Of a DNA stretch of 64,000 nt, positions 35,346 to 42,826 are shown in pieces (within the stretch, counting starts at the first letter, position 1; every line of letters starts with the position of its first letter). The stretch lies in NCBI GenBank assembly GCA_052146815.1, contig JBKQMG010000051.1, forward strand, positions 3,475 through 67,474. The letters are read 5' to 3'. The notes under the pieces were generated by a model. The model was not told where the DNA came from, ran no database searches, and was given only the letters and a program-made list of their open reading frames with translations. This DNA is from DATJZH01 sp052146815 (GTDB taxonomy: Bacteria > Actinomycetota > Actinomycetes > Streptosporangiales > Streptosporangiaceae). The position numbers were made by a program, and so were the translations under genes.

Positions 35346-36812
35346 ATGATGACCAGTGTGCTGACGGCGGAGGCTCCGCCGCGCGGGGCGCAGCGGTACC
35401 AGCTGGACTCGACGCTCGGGCATCTCACCCCGGCCGAGCGCGTCGCTCGCGGCAAAGCCGCGCGGGCCGAAGTGCCGAGGGCCAGCCACGCGGAGCTCGA
35501 CCTGCCGTCGGACCGGCCCGATCCGATCGCGCTGCTGGCCAAGCAGGGCGAGGCCCGCGTACCCGAACTGGTGCCGATCCGGTGGGGCCGGATGATGGTC
35601 TCGCCGTTCACCTTCTACCGCGGTGCCGCACTGCCGATGGCCAGCGACCTGTCGAACACGCCGGTGTCCGGACTGCCGGTCCAGGCCTGCGGAGACGCGC
35701 ACCTGTCCAACTTCGGGATCTTCGGGTCGGCCGAGCGGCGCCTGGTGTTCGACGTGAACGACTTCGACGAGACGCTGCCCGGCCCGTGGGAATGGGACGT
35801 CAAGCGCCTGGCGGCCAGCCTGGAGGTGGCCGGCCGGGACAACGGGTACTCCGGCAGGGAGCGCCGGGAGATCGTCGCGGCTTGCGTCGCCCAGTACCGG
35901 CAGGCCATGCGGACCTTCGCCGGGATGAGCAACCTCGACGTCTGGTACGCGCACGCCGACCTGGAACAGCTGAGGCAGGAGTTCAACTCCGAACTGAAGG
36001 GGCGCCAGCGCAAGATGCTGGACAAGGGCCTGGCCAAGGCGCGGACCAGGGACAGCATGCAGGAACTCGGCAAGCTGACGCACATGGTCGACGGGCGGCC
36101 GCGGATCATCTCCGACCCGCCGCTGATCGTGCCCGTCGACGAGCTGATGCCCAAGGAGGCCGACCGGGCCGGATTCATGGCTCAGCTCGCCGACCTGCTC
36201 GTCAAGTACCGGCGCACGCTGGAAACCGACCGCCGGTTCCTGCTCGAGCAGTTCGAGTTCTGCGACATGGCCCGCAAGGTCGTCGGGGTCGGCAGCGTCG
36301 GCACCCGGTGCTGGATCGTGCTGATGCTCGGCCGCGACGAGTCCGATCCGCTCTTCCTCCAGGTCAAGGAGGCCGAGAAGTCGGTCCTGTCCAATTTCGT
36401 CGGGGCCAGCAAATTCACCAACCAGGGCCAGCGGGTGGTAGCCGGACAGCGGCTGATGCAGGCGTCCAGCGACATCTTCCTTGGCTGGCAGCGGATCGAG
36501 GCCGGCCTGGACGGCAGGCAGCGGGACTTCTACGTCCGTCAGCTGCGGGACTGGAAGTTCTCCGTCCCGATCGAGATCTTGATCCCGCGCGGCATGCGGA
36601 TGTACGGATCCTTGTGCGGCTGGACGCTGGCGCGGGCTCATGCCCGGTCCGGGGACCGGATCGCCATCGCTTCCTACCTGGGCGGCTCGGACGTGTTCGA
36701 CAAGGCGATCACGCAGTTCGCCGCCGCCTACGCCGACCAGAACGAGCGCGACTACAACGCCCTCGTGGCTGCCGTCGCCGCGGGTCGGATCACTGCCGAG
36801 CGCGACCTGTGA
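35346..36812 (+). CDS. DUF2252 family protein
   Basis: 488 residues from ATG 35346, with GAGAGGAG just upstream (ATG 35349 also possible). Contains MMVSPFTFYRGAALPMASDL, VQACGDAHLSNFGIFGSAERRLVFDVNDFDE and WDVKRLAASLEVAGR, the defining stretches of DUF2252. GDxHxxNFG followed by FDxNDFDE resembles the catalytic and metal loops of kinase-fold aminoglycoside phosphotransferases, so a phosphotransferase-like role is plausible but unproven. Cytoplasmic. First gene of a unit with a GAP-family gene and an interrupted membrane-protein gene, under box I. Confidence 0.92.
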   Translation: MMTSVLTAEAPPRGAQRYQLDSTLGHLTPAERVARGKAARAEVPRASHAELDLPSDRPDPIALLAKQGEARVPELVPIRWGRMMVSPFTFYRGAALPMASDLSNTPVSGLPVQACGDAHLSNFGIFGSAERRLVFDVNDFDETLPGPWEWDVKRLAASLEVAGRDNGYSGRERREIVAACVAQYRQAMRTFAGMSNLDVWYAHADLEQLRQEFNSELKGRQRKMLDKGLAKARTRDSMQELGKLTHMVDGRPRIISDPPLIVPVDELMPKEADRAGFMAQLADLLVKYRRTLETDRRFLLEQFEFCDMARKVVGVGSVGTRCWIVLMLGRDESDPLFLQVKEAEKSVLSNFVGASKFTNQGQRVVAGQRLMQASSDIFLGWQRIEAGLDGRQRDFYVRQLRDWKFSVPIEILIPRGMRMYGSLCGWTLARAHARSGDRIAIASYLGGSDVFDKAITQFAAAYADQNERDYNALVAAVAAGRITAERDL

Positions 36813-36880
36813 CGCCGCGGCCGACGCGGACCGGGGAGCCGCTCTCCCGCCCGCGCTGCTGAGGGCGGGGGTCGGACGCA

Positions 36881-37525
36881 GTGGTATTCGATCTTCTGCT
36901 CATCGGCCTCGCGATCACCCTCGAGCCCTTTCCGCTGACGGCGTTCATCCTGCTGCTCAGCGCCGAGAAAGGCACCAGGAAGGGCCTGGTCTTCATTCTG
37001 GGCTGGCTGGCCTGCCTGGTTATAGTCGTGGCCGCCGTCATCGCGCTGACCGGCGGCAAGCCGCCCGCGGCCAGCACCGCCCCGTCGACCGCGGCCCTGG
37101 CAGTCAAGCTGGCCCTGGGCATCGCGCTGATCCTGCTCGGCGTGCGGCAATGGCGCCGGATGGGCCGGCCCCGCAAGCCACCGACCTGGATGGCGCGGCT
37201 GGACGGCATCTCGCTGTGGGCGTCCGCCGGGTTCGCTGCCTTCCTGCAGCCGTGGACGCTGGTCGCCGCCGGCGCCGCCACCGTGGTCCAGGCCAAGCTG
37301 TCCACCGCGGGCGACTGGATCACGCTGATGCTGTTCGTCCTGCTGGCCACCTCCAGCTTTCTGTACCTGGAGCTGTACACGGTCTTCAGGCCCGCCGCCG
37401 CCGATGCCCGGCTGACGAGCCTGCGGACCTGGATCGATACGCATACTGACCAGGTGATCGTCATCATCTGCCTGCTGCTGGGCTTCTGGCTGGCGGGCAA
37501 GAGCATCTACCTTCTGGTGACATGA
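36881..37525 (+). CDS. GAP-family (Sap/LysE-like) membrane transporter, second copy
   Basis: 214 residues from GTG 36881. Six hydrophobic segments with LLLIGLAITLEPFPLTAFILLLSAEKGTRKG at the N-terminus, a basic loop RQWRRMGRPRKPPTWMARL, and VIVIICLLLGFWLAGKSIYLL at the end. Same family as the gene at 23208 but clearly diverged. Ends in ATGA, overlapping the start of the next, interrupted, frame. Substrate unknown. Confidence 0.78.
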   Translation: MVFDLLLIGLAITLEPFPLTAFILLLSAEKGTRKGLVFILGWLACLVIVVAAVIALTGGKPPAASTAPSTAALAVKLALGIALILLGVRQWRRMGRPRKPPTWMARLDGISLWASAGFAAFLQPWTLVAAGAATVVQAKLSTAGDWITLMLFVLLATSSFLYLELYTVFRPAAADARLTSLRTWIDTHTDQVIVIICLLLGFWLAGKSIYLLVT

Positions 37526-38226
37526 CGGGCGGCGCAGCGGATTCGCCGGGGCCGCCCGCCCCCGGTTCCGGCGCGCCCGAGCGAGTCGGAGAGCCACGCT
37601 GGCCGATGGCGGTGGCCGTGCTGGCCGTCGGCTGACTGCGCGCCGTCCTGCCGGGTTCGCTGCGCACCGGCGACGCCCGCTGGGTCCTCGTCCTGGTCCT
37701 GATCGGGCTCCTCGCGGTGCTCATCGCCGGTGATCCTGGCCGGATCGACCGCGACTCGACCTGGCTGCGGGTCATGACCGGGACGCTGATCGGCGGGATT
37801 TCCCTGGTGAACGCCACAGCAGTGATACGGCTGGTGGCCGCCGTCACCGTCGGCCGGGCGGCCTTCACCAATGACGCGAACGTCCTGCTGGCCAGCGGCG
37901 GCGCAGTGTGGCTCACCAACGTCATCGCCTTCGGGCTGTGGTACTGGGACCTGGACCGCGGCGGAGCGGCAGCCCGCGCGCGGGGCACCGGCAGCCTGCC
38001 CGCCTTCGTCTTCCCGGAAATGGCGAACCCTCAGTACACCGGGGCCGACTGGTGTCCGAAATTCCTCGATTACCTGCACCGCTCGTTCACCACGGCCATG
38101 GCGTTCAGCCCGACGGACGTCTCGGCGATCAGGCCGTGGGCCAAGCTCATGATGATGGCCGAGGACGTGATCTCGCTGCTGGTGGCGCTGCTGGTCGTCG
38201 CGCGGGCCGTCAACATCCTGAAGTAG
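37522..38226 (+). pseudogene. Four-helix membrane protein interrupted by an in-frame TGA
   Basis: The ATG in the ATGA overlap opens MTGGAADSPGPPAPGSG and WPMAVAVLAVG, then hits TGA at 37633-37635. The same frame continues LRAVLPGSLRTGDARWVLVLVLIGLLAVLIAGD through three more helices to NILK at 38226. The C-terminal part (FVFPEMANPQYTGADWCPKFLDYLHRSFTTAMAFSPTD and WAKLMMMAEDVISLLVALLVVARAVNIL) resembles actinobacterial membrane proteins close to DUF1345. The TGA probably replaces TGG (Trp). Re-initiation further down would lose the first helix. Either a recent pseudogene or a sequencing error. Confidence 0.7.
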
Positions 38227-38227
38227 T

Positions 38228-38246
38228 CTCACCCGGCTCAGGTGAG
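38228..38246 (+). promoter_or_regulatory. Palindrome box J upstream of the ClC gene
   Basis: CTCACCC-GGCTC-AGGTGAG, 19 nt. CACGAT follows after 21 nt (38268-38273). Leader of about 55 nt to GTG 38335. Confidence 0.7.
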
Positions 38247-38334
38247 GCGGCATGGGCTTTCTCGCGCCACGATGACACGAAATCCTGCCGCTACCATGAT
38301 CGCCGTCCGGCCCCGGCCTCAGGAGGACGCCCCG

Positions 38335-39714
38335 GTGACGATGCCGTCCGACCCGCTGGCGCTGCTGCGATCCAGGAACTATCTCGTCCTGCTCGTGCTG
38401 GCCGCGATCATCGGCGTGCCTGTGTCCGCGGTGGCCTATTTCTTTCTCGCGCTGGTCAGCAAGGCACAGGGCTGGATCTTCACCAGCCTGCCCAGCGATC
38501 TGGGCTTTCACGGCGAGCCGCTGTGGTGGCCCGTTCCGCCGCTGGTGCTCGCCGGAGTGCTGGTCGCTCTCACGCTCCGGTACCTGCCCGGTACGGGCGG
38601 CCACTCGCCGGCCGACGGCTTCAAGGTGGGCGCCGGCCCGCCCGCGCCGATCGAACTGCCCGGCATCGTGCTCGCCTCGCTCGCCACGCTGATCCTGGGC
38701 GTGGTCCTCGGGCCCGAGGCCCCGCTGATTGCCATCGGCGGCGGCCTTGGCGTCGTGGCCGTCCGCCTCGTCAAGAAGGATGCACCGCCCCGGATCCAGA
38801 CGGTGGTGGCCGCAGCGGGCAGCTTCGCCGCGATCGCCACCCTGCTGGGCTCGCCGCTGACCGGCGCGTTCCTACTGATGGAAGCCTCCGGCCTCGGCGG
38901 ATCAATGATGGAGCTGGTGCTGATCCCGGGCCTGCTGGCCGCGGGCGTCGGCTCGCTCATCTTCACCGGCCTGAACGCCTGGACCGGGCTCGGCACGTTC
39001 TCGCTGGCGATTCCCGGCCTGCCGCACGTCGGGGCTCCCACCGCCGCCGAGTTCGGCTGGGCACTGGCAATCGGCGTGATCGCCGTTCCGCTCGGCCTGG
39101 CCATCCGGTGGCTCGGGCTGTACCTGCGCCCGATCGTCGAGCGGCGGATCGTGCTCCTCACCCCGGTGATCGGGCTGGCCATCGCCGGCCTGGCGATCGC
39201 GTTCGCCGCGGCCACCGGCAAGGCATCTTCCGAGGTGCTGTTCTCCGGGCAGTCCGCGCTCGGCCCGTTCATCGCCCATAGCGCGGCTTACACCGTCGGA
39301 GCGCTGCTGCTGCTCCTCGCCTGCAAGAGCCTGGCCTACGGGGTTTCACTGAGCAGCTTCCGCGGCGGCCCCACGTTCCCGGCCCTGTTCATCGGCGGGG
39401 CGGGCGGCGTCCTGCTGTCGCATCTGCCGGGGCTGCCGCTCGTCGACGGCGTCGCCATGGGCATCGGTGCCATGACCGTCGTGATGCTGCGGCTGCCGCT
39501 GACGTCCGTGCTGCTGGCAACCCTGCTCCTGGCGTCCGACGGCCTGGCCGTCATGCCCCTGGTCATCGTGGCGGTCGTGGTGGCCTATGTGCTCGTGGCG
39601 CGGTTCTCCCCCGCACCCAAGTCGCCGCCGGCCGCCGAGCCGGGCCCGCACGCAGCCGCTCCCCCGGCCGCCAGCGGGGCAGGTCCGGCGCCGGCCGGCC
39701 CCGCGCAGGCCTGA
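38335..39714 (+). CDS. ClC-family chloride channel/transporter
   Basis: 459 residues from GTG 38335 with AGGAGG 8 bases upstream. About 10-12 membrane helices. The selectivity motifs are recognisable: GPEAPLIAIGGGLG in place of GxEGP, and FRGGPTFPALFIGGAGG for the GxFxP region. The first GSGIP motif is not obvious (LPGTGGHSPADGF may be its position), so ion preference is uncertain. No CBS domains; the C-terminus is a Pro/Ala-rich tail. Moves chloride or another anion across the cell membrane, perhaps in acid or osmotic stress. Followed by a good hairpin terminator. Confidence 0.88.
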   Translation: MTMPSDPLALLRSRNYLVLLVLAAIIGVPVSAVAYFFLALVSKAQGWIFTSLPSDLGFHGEPLWWPVPPLVLAGVLVALTLRYLPGTGGHSPADGFKVGAGPPAPIELPGIVLASLATLILGVVLGPEAPLIAIGGGLGVVAVRLVKKDAPPRIQTVVAAAGSFAAIATLLGSPLTGAFLLMEASGLGGSMMELVLIPGLLAAGVGSLIFTGLNAWTGLGTFSLAIPGLPHVGAPTAAEFGWALAIGVIAVPLGLAIRWLGLYLRPIVERRIVLLTPVIGLAIAGLAIAFAAATGKASSEVLFSGQSALGPFIAHSAAYTVGALLLLLACKSLAYGVSLSSFRGGPTFPALFIGGAGGVLLSHLPGLPLVDGVAMGIGAMTVVMLRLPLTSVLLATLLLASDGLAVMPLVIVAVVVAYVLVARFSPAPKSPPAAEPGPHAAAPPAASGAGPAPAGPAQA

Positions 39715-39734
39715 GCCACCGGCCGTCCGGTGGC
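39715..39734 (+). terminator. Hairpin terminator after ClC gene
   Basis: GCCACCGG-CCGT-CCGGTGGC: perfect 8-bp stem with 4-nt loop immediately after the stop codon. Confidence 0.65.
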
Positions 39735-39750
39735 GCCCCCGGGGAAGAAG

Positions 39751-39769
39751 ATCACCCGGTGCGAGCGAT
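39751..39769 (+). promoter_or_regulatory. Palindrome box Q upstream of the sulfatase-like gene
   Basis: ATCACCC-GGTGC-GAGCGAT, 19 nt, with two mismatches in the right arm. CATGAT follows after 21 nt (39791-39796) and the ATG start 33 nt after the box. The spacing matches boxes D, E and P, which supports the site in spite of the weaker arm. Confidence 0.55.
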
Positions 39770-39802
39770 GTGCCGGCCGCACCGCGGCTACATGATCACG
39801 CA

Positions 39803-41764
39803 ATGCGGCCAGAAACGGGCAGGCAGCAAGGAAAGGCTCACCGGCGCGCCCCGAACGTGCTCTGCGTCGTCTGGGCCGACGTCGGCATCGCCTCCTTCGA
39901 CTGTTTCGGCGGGCTGATCGAGGCCCCGCAGATGAAGGGCCTCGCGGCCCGCGGGCTGCGCTACACGCAGTGGCACACGCCGGCGCTCCCGGCCGCGACC
40001 AGCTGCAGCCTGCTCACCGGCCAGGACGGCGCCCTCGCGCCGCGAGGTGGTGACGCACCCGGCCGGCGCGCCCCGAGCATGGCCATCCCGCCGGGGGCCG
40101 CCACCGTCGCCGAGGTCCTGACCGCGAACGGGTACCGCAGCTACTGCGTGGGGAAGTGGCCGCTGAGCCCGCCCGAGGCCGCCGCGGTGGCCTGCTCACG
40201 CCAGTCCTGGCCGCTCGCGCACGGCTTCCACCACTTCTACGGGTTCCTCGGCGACCGGACGAGTCAGCTGTATCCAGACCTCGTCTACGACGACCGGTAC
40301 GTCGACGCGCCCTACCCGCCCGCAGACGGCTATCACCTGACCGCCGACCTGGCGGAGATGGCGATGACGTTCATTCACGACGGGACGCAGAAGCACCCCG
40401 CCAGCCCGTGGTTCTGCTATCTCGCTCTTGGCGCGGACAGTTCTCCCGATGTCGTCCCCAGGGAATGGGCCGATCAGTACCGCGGCAGGTTCGAGATGGG
40501 CTACGACCGCTACCGCGAGCTGGTCCTCGCCGGGATGAAGCGGCTCGGCACGGTGCCGGCCCTGACCTGGACGCCGGCGGCGGAGGGCTGCGCCGCAGGC
40601 GACGCGGCGGGAGTCCCGGCGTGGCAGTCGCTGACCGCCGCGCAAAAGCGCCTGGCCAGCCAGCTCGCCGAGTCCGCGGCCGGGCTGGCCTCCTATACCG
40701 ACTACCAGATCGGCAGGATCCTCAGCTACCTGCGTTCCTGCGGCCAGCTGGACGACACCATCGTGGTGGCCTGCTCGGCGAACGAGACCGACGCCGGCTT
40801 GCCGGCCCTGTCCCTGCGCGGGCCGGAAAGCGGCGAAGCACCCCCCGCCTGCGCGGCGGATGCCGCGCAGGACTGCGGACGTGCCGCGTCCGCGGGCTGG
40901 GCGCGGGCATTCCGGACGCCCTACAGCATCCTGCGCCAGTCCCTGGTCGGCGGCAGCGCACCCAGCCCGCTGATCATCAGCTGGCCGCGGGAGATGAACG
41001 ACGCTGCGGGGGGCACGCGGGATCAGTACCACCACGCCAGCGACGTCGCCGCGACGATCCTCGACTGCGCGGGCATCAATCCGGCCGGGCGCGCCGGCTG
41101 CGGCCCGCAGGCACAGGGAATGAGCATGCGCTATACGTTCACCCGGCCGGGCGCGCCTGGCCGGCGCCGGACCCAGCTCTATCAGTCACCTGGCGGCTGC
41201 GCGATCTACCAGGACGGCTGGAAGGCCGTGGCCGCCGGCGGCACGGCCCCAGCACCGAACGGCACCGCCGCAGCGTCGAACGGCACGACCCCGGCGGCTA
41301 GCGGCACGGCCCCGGCGAGCGGTCAGAGGGCGCCGGCCGGCGAGGCGGTGGCTCGCCCGGCGCTCGGCCCGTGGCAGCTTTACCGCGTGAGCGCTGACCG
41401 GGCCGAGCTCCGCGACGTGTCCGGCCAGTATCCGGGCCGGACGGCCGAGCTTGCCGCGCTTTTCGCGGCGATCACCGGCAGCGCGCCCGGCCTGGAGATC
41501 GCCGGGCGCGGCAGCGCGCAGATACGCAAGACTCCGGCCCGCGACCGCGCCAAGACCAGCTCCGTACCTGCCGGTACTCCGTCGCGGGCGCTGACGGCGG
41601 CCCCCCGCCGGGAGTCCGCAGCACCACATCGCGAGGCCACGGCACCGGGACGGGAGACCACGGTGGCGCGACGGGAGACCACGGTGGCGCACACCGCCGC
41701 TCCGGCGCGGGCGCGCGCCCGCTCGCGGGTCCGCGCTCGCGGCACGGCCGGCCGCACGGGCTGA
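39803..41764 (+). CDS. Sulfatase-like protein lacking the catalytic cysteine (probable pseudoenzyme)
   Basis: 653 residues from ATG 39803. It aligns with the sulfatase at 26498: WADVGIASFDCFGGLIEAPQ, RYTQWHTPAL, VGKWPLSP, FYGFLGDRTSQLYPDLVYDD, DQYHHASDVAATILDCAGI. However, the formylglycine motif CSPTR is PAATS (P63, A65, S67). The first metal Asp is Ala (A25), and the VSDNG metal site reads CSANETD. Sulfate-ester hydrolysis by the normal mechanism is therefore not possible. The C-terminal 100 residues are Ala/Arg/Thr-rich and low complexity. The frame is intact over 650 codons and the promoter box is present, so it may be a retained non-catalytic protein rather than junk. Confidence 0.85.
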   Translation: MRPETGRQQGKAHRRAPNVLCVVWADVGIASFDCFGGLIEAPQMKGLAARGLRYTQWHTPALPAATSCSLLTGQDGALAPRGGDAPGRRAPSMAIPPGAATVAEVLTANGYRSYCVGKWPLSPPEAAAVACSRQSWPLAHGFHHFYGFLGDRTSQLYPDLVYDDRYVDAPYPPADGYHLTADLAEMAMTFIHDGTQKHPASPWFCYLALGADSSPDVVPREWADQYRGRFEMGYDRYRELVLAGMKRLGTVPALTWTPAAEGCAAGDAAGVPAWQSLTAAQKRLASQLAESAAGLASYTDYQIGRILSYLRSCGQLDDTIVVACSANETDAGLPALSLRGPESGEAPPACAADAAQDCGRAASAGWARAFRTPYSILRQSLVGGSAPSPLIISWPREMNDAAGGTRDQYHHASDVAATILDCAGINPAGRAGCGPQAQGMSMRYTFTRPGAPGRRRTQLYQSPGGCAIYQDGWKAVAAGGTAPAPNGTAAASNGTTPAASGTAPASGQRAPAGEAVARPALGPWQLYRVSADRAELRDVSGQYPGRTAELAALFAAITGSAPGLEIAGRGSAQIRKTPARDRAKTSSVPAGTPSRALTAAPRRESAAPHREATAPGRETTVARRETTVAHTAAPARARARSRVRARGTAGRTG

Positions 41765-41795
41765 GTCCGCTGGGCCCGGCAGGTCACGGGCTGGA

Positions 41796-42026
41796 TCATG
41801 CCGCGACCTGATCCTGGAACTGCTTGTCGATGCCAGTCTTGGCGACCTTGCCCATGAGGGCGCCCAGGCCCGCCCCGATGGCGATCCCGAACACCGGCAC
41901 GAAGAACAGCAAGCCGAACAGCAGGCCCCAGAACATGCCCCAGGTCGCTCCCGAGCCAACGGGGCTGTGATTGGTGTGGAGGTGGTACTTGCCTTCTTTA
42001 TCGCGCACGATTACCGCAATCGCGTC
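41796..42026 (-). pseudogene. DUF1269-domain protein remnant
   Basis: Reads DAIAVIVRDKEGKYHLHTNHSPVG, then WGMFWGLLFGLLFFVPVFGIAIGAGLGALMGKVAKTGIDKQFQDQVAA and a stop. This is the middle of DUF1269 proteins, with the glycine-rich hydrophobic segment. About 25 residues of the N-terminus are missing. The C-terminal half (normally MVQPGTSALFLVVEK...) is lost by a frameshift at the stop: the next frame starts MIQPVTCRA. About 75 residues of roughly 170 remain. Confidence 0.7.
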
Positions 42027-42126
42027 AGCCGCGCGCCACCCACCGCGGGTAATCCGCACGGGCCTGCTCCGCAGGCGCGCACCGGCGCGCCGCGGACACG
42101 GCGGGCCGGCCATCGCGGCGAGCGGC

Positions 42127-42351
42127 TCAGACCGGAGGCTCGGTGTAGCGGCGCTCCTCGTAGACCTCGGCCGGCGGCTGCCCGCGCCGCCTGGTGACCA
42201 TCAATGCGAGCGAAATGATCAGCCCTACTGCCCCGGCGATCATCAAGATCACGCCGATGACAGGCAGGTCAACGTGCGCTGGCTTCCAGGTGATGCCAAA
42301 TCGCAGAATTGCGCCGATGACGATGAGCGCGATGCTGCCGCCGATTGTCAC
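42127..42351 (-). CDS. DUF6458-like small two-helix membrane protein (copy 2)
   Basis: 74 residues from GTG 42351, chosen by exact length match to the copy at 21408. MTIGGSIALIVIGAILRFGITW, a second helix VIGVILMIAGAVGLIISLALMV, and the tail YEERRYTEPPV. About two thirds of residues agree with copy 1. Function unknown. Copy 1 leads cydDC, whereas this copy stands with the DUF1269 relic. Box K lies 134 bases upstream. Confidence 0.8.
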   Translation of the reverse strand: MTIGGSIALIVIGAILRFGITWKPAHVDLPVIGVILMIAGAVGLIISLALMVTRRRGQPPAEVYEERRYTEPPV

Positions 42352-42826
42352 GGCCAGCCACCTTCCATTCCCGCGCCCGCGGAGGCGGACCGCGGCCTGC
42401 ATCAGCCCAGCTGGCCGGCATTGCGGCAGATCCGCCCTCCGGCCGTCAACGTGAGCTAGCTTCACGCCACATTACCAGGGCCGCCTCGCCCGTGGCGGGT
42501 GAGAGGCGGCCTGGCGAGCCGGTCCGCAAAGCGCCCGGTACGCCCGCACCGCGCCACTGGCTAACGCCCAACGGAAAGGCAAACGGGCCCGACGAGGCGG
42601 CAGCAGCCACGGCAATAACCGGCAGGCACCGGAACTTCCGCGTTTGAGATGCCCGGTCCCGGCCGCCTGGCGGCAACCGATTGCATCAGGAAACCGGCAG
42701 CCAGGCCCAGTCTGATTCACCGTGCCCTGGGCTAGCCCAATTCGCTGGCACCTGCATGCGACGGCCGGGACTGATATTCTTGACGGACCGCTATGGGGGG
42801 AATCGCCGGGTTCAGTGGGGAGCGCG
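42352..42826. other. 475-bp intergenic region upstream of LAL2
   Basis: Holds box K and its minus-strand -10 candidate, and an inverted repeat CGTGA-GCTAGC-TTCACG (42450-42466) just at that -10. A TTGACG hexamer lies near 42779, ahead of the LAL2 start. No supported gene. Confidence 0.6.
42485..42503 (-). promoter_or_regulatory. Palindrome box K upstream of DUF6458 copy 2
   Basis: CTCGCCC-GTGGC-GGGTGAG, 19 nt, one mismatch in the left arm. On the minus strand GAAGCT follows after 21 nt (42463-42458). Confidence 0.55.

Noticed and set aside
37633..37635. Selenocysteine reading of the in-frame TGA
   Set aside because: No SECIS-like hairpin was seen just downstream, the protein is not a known selenoprotein type, and the GH15 relic shows TGA as an ordinary lesion.
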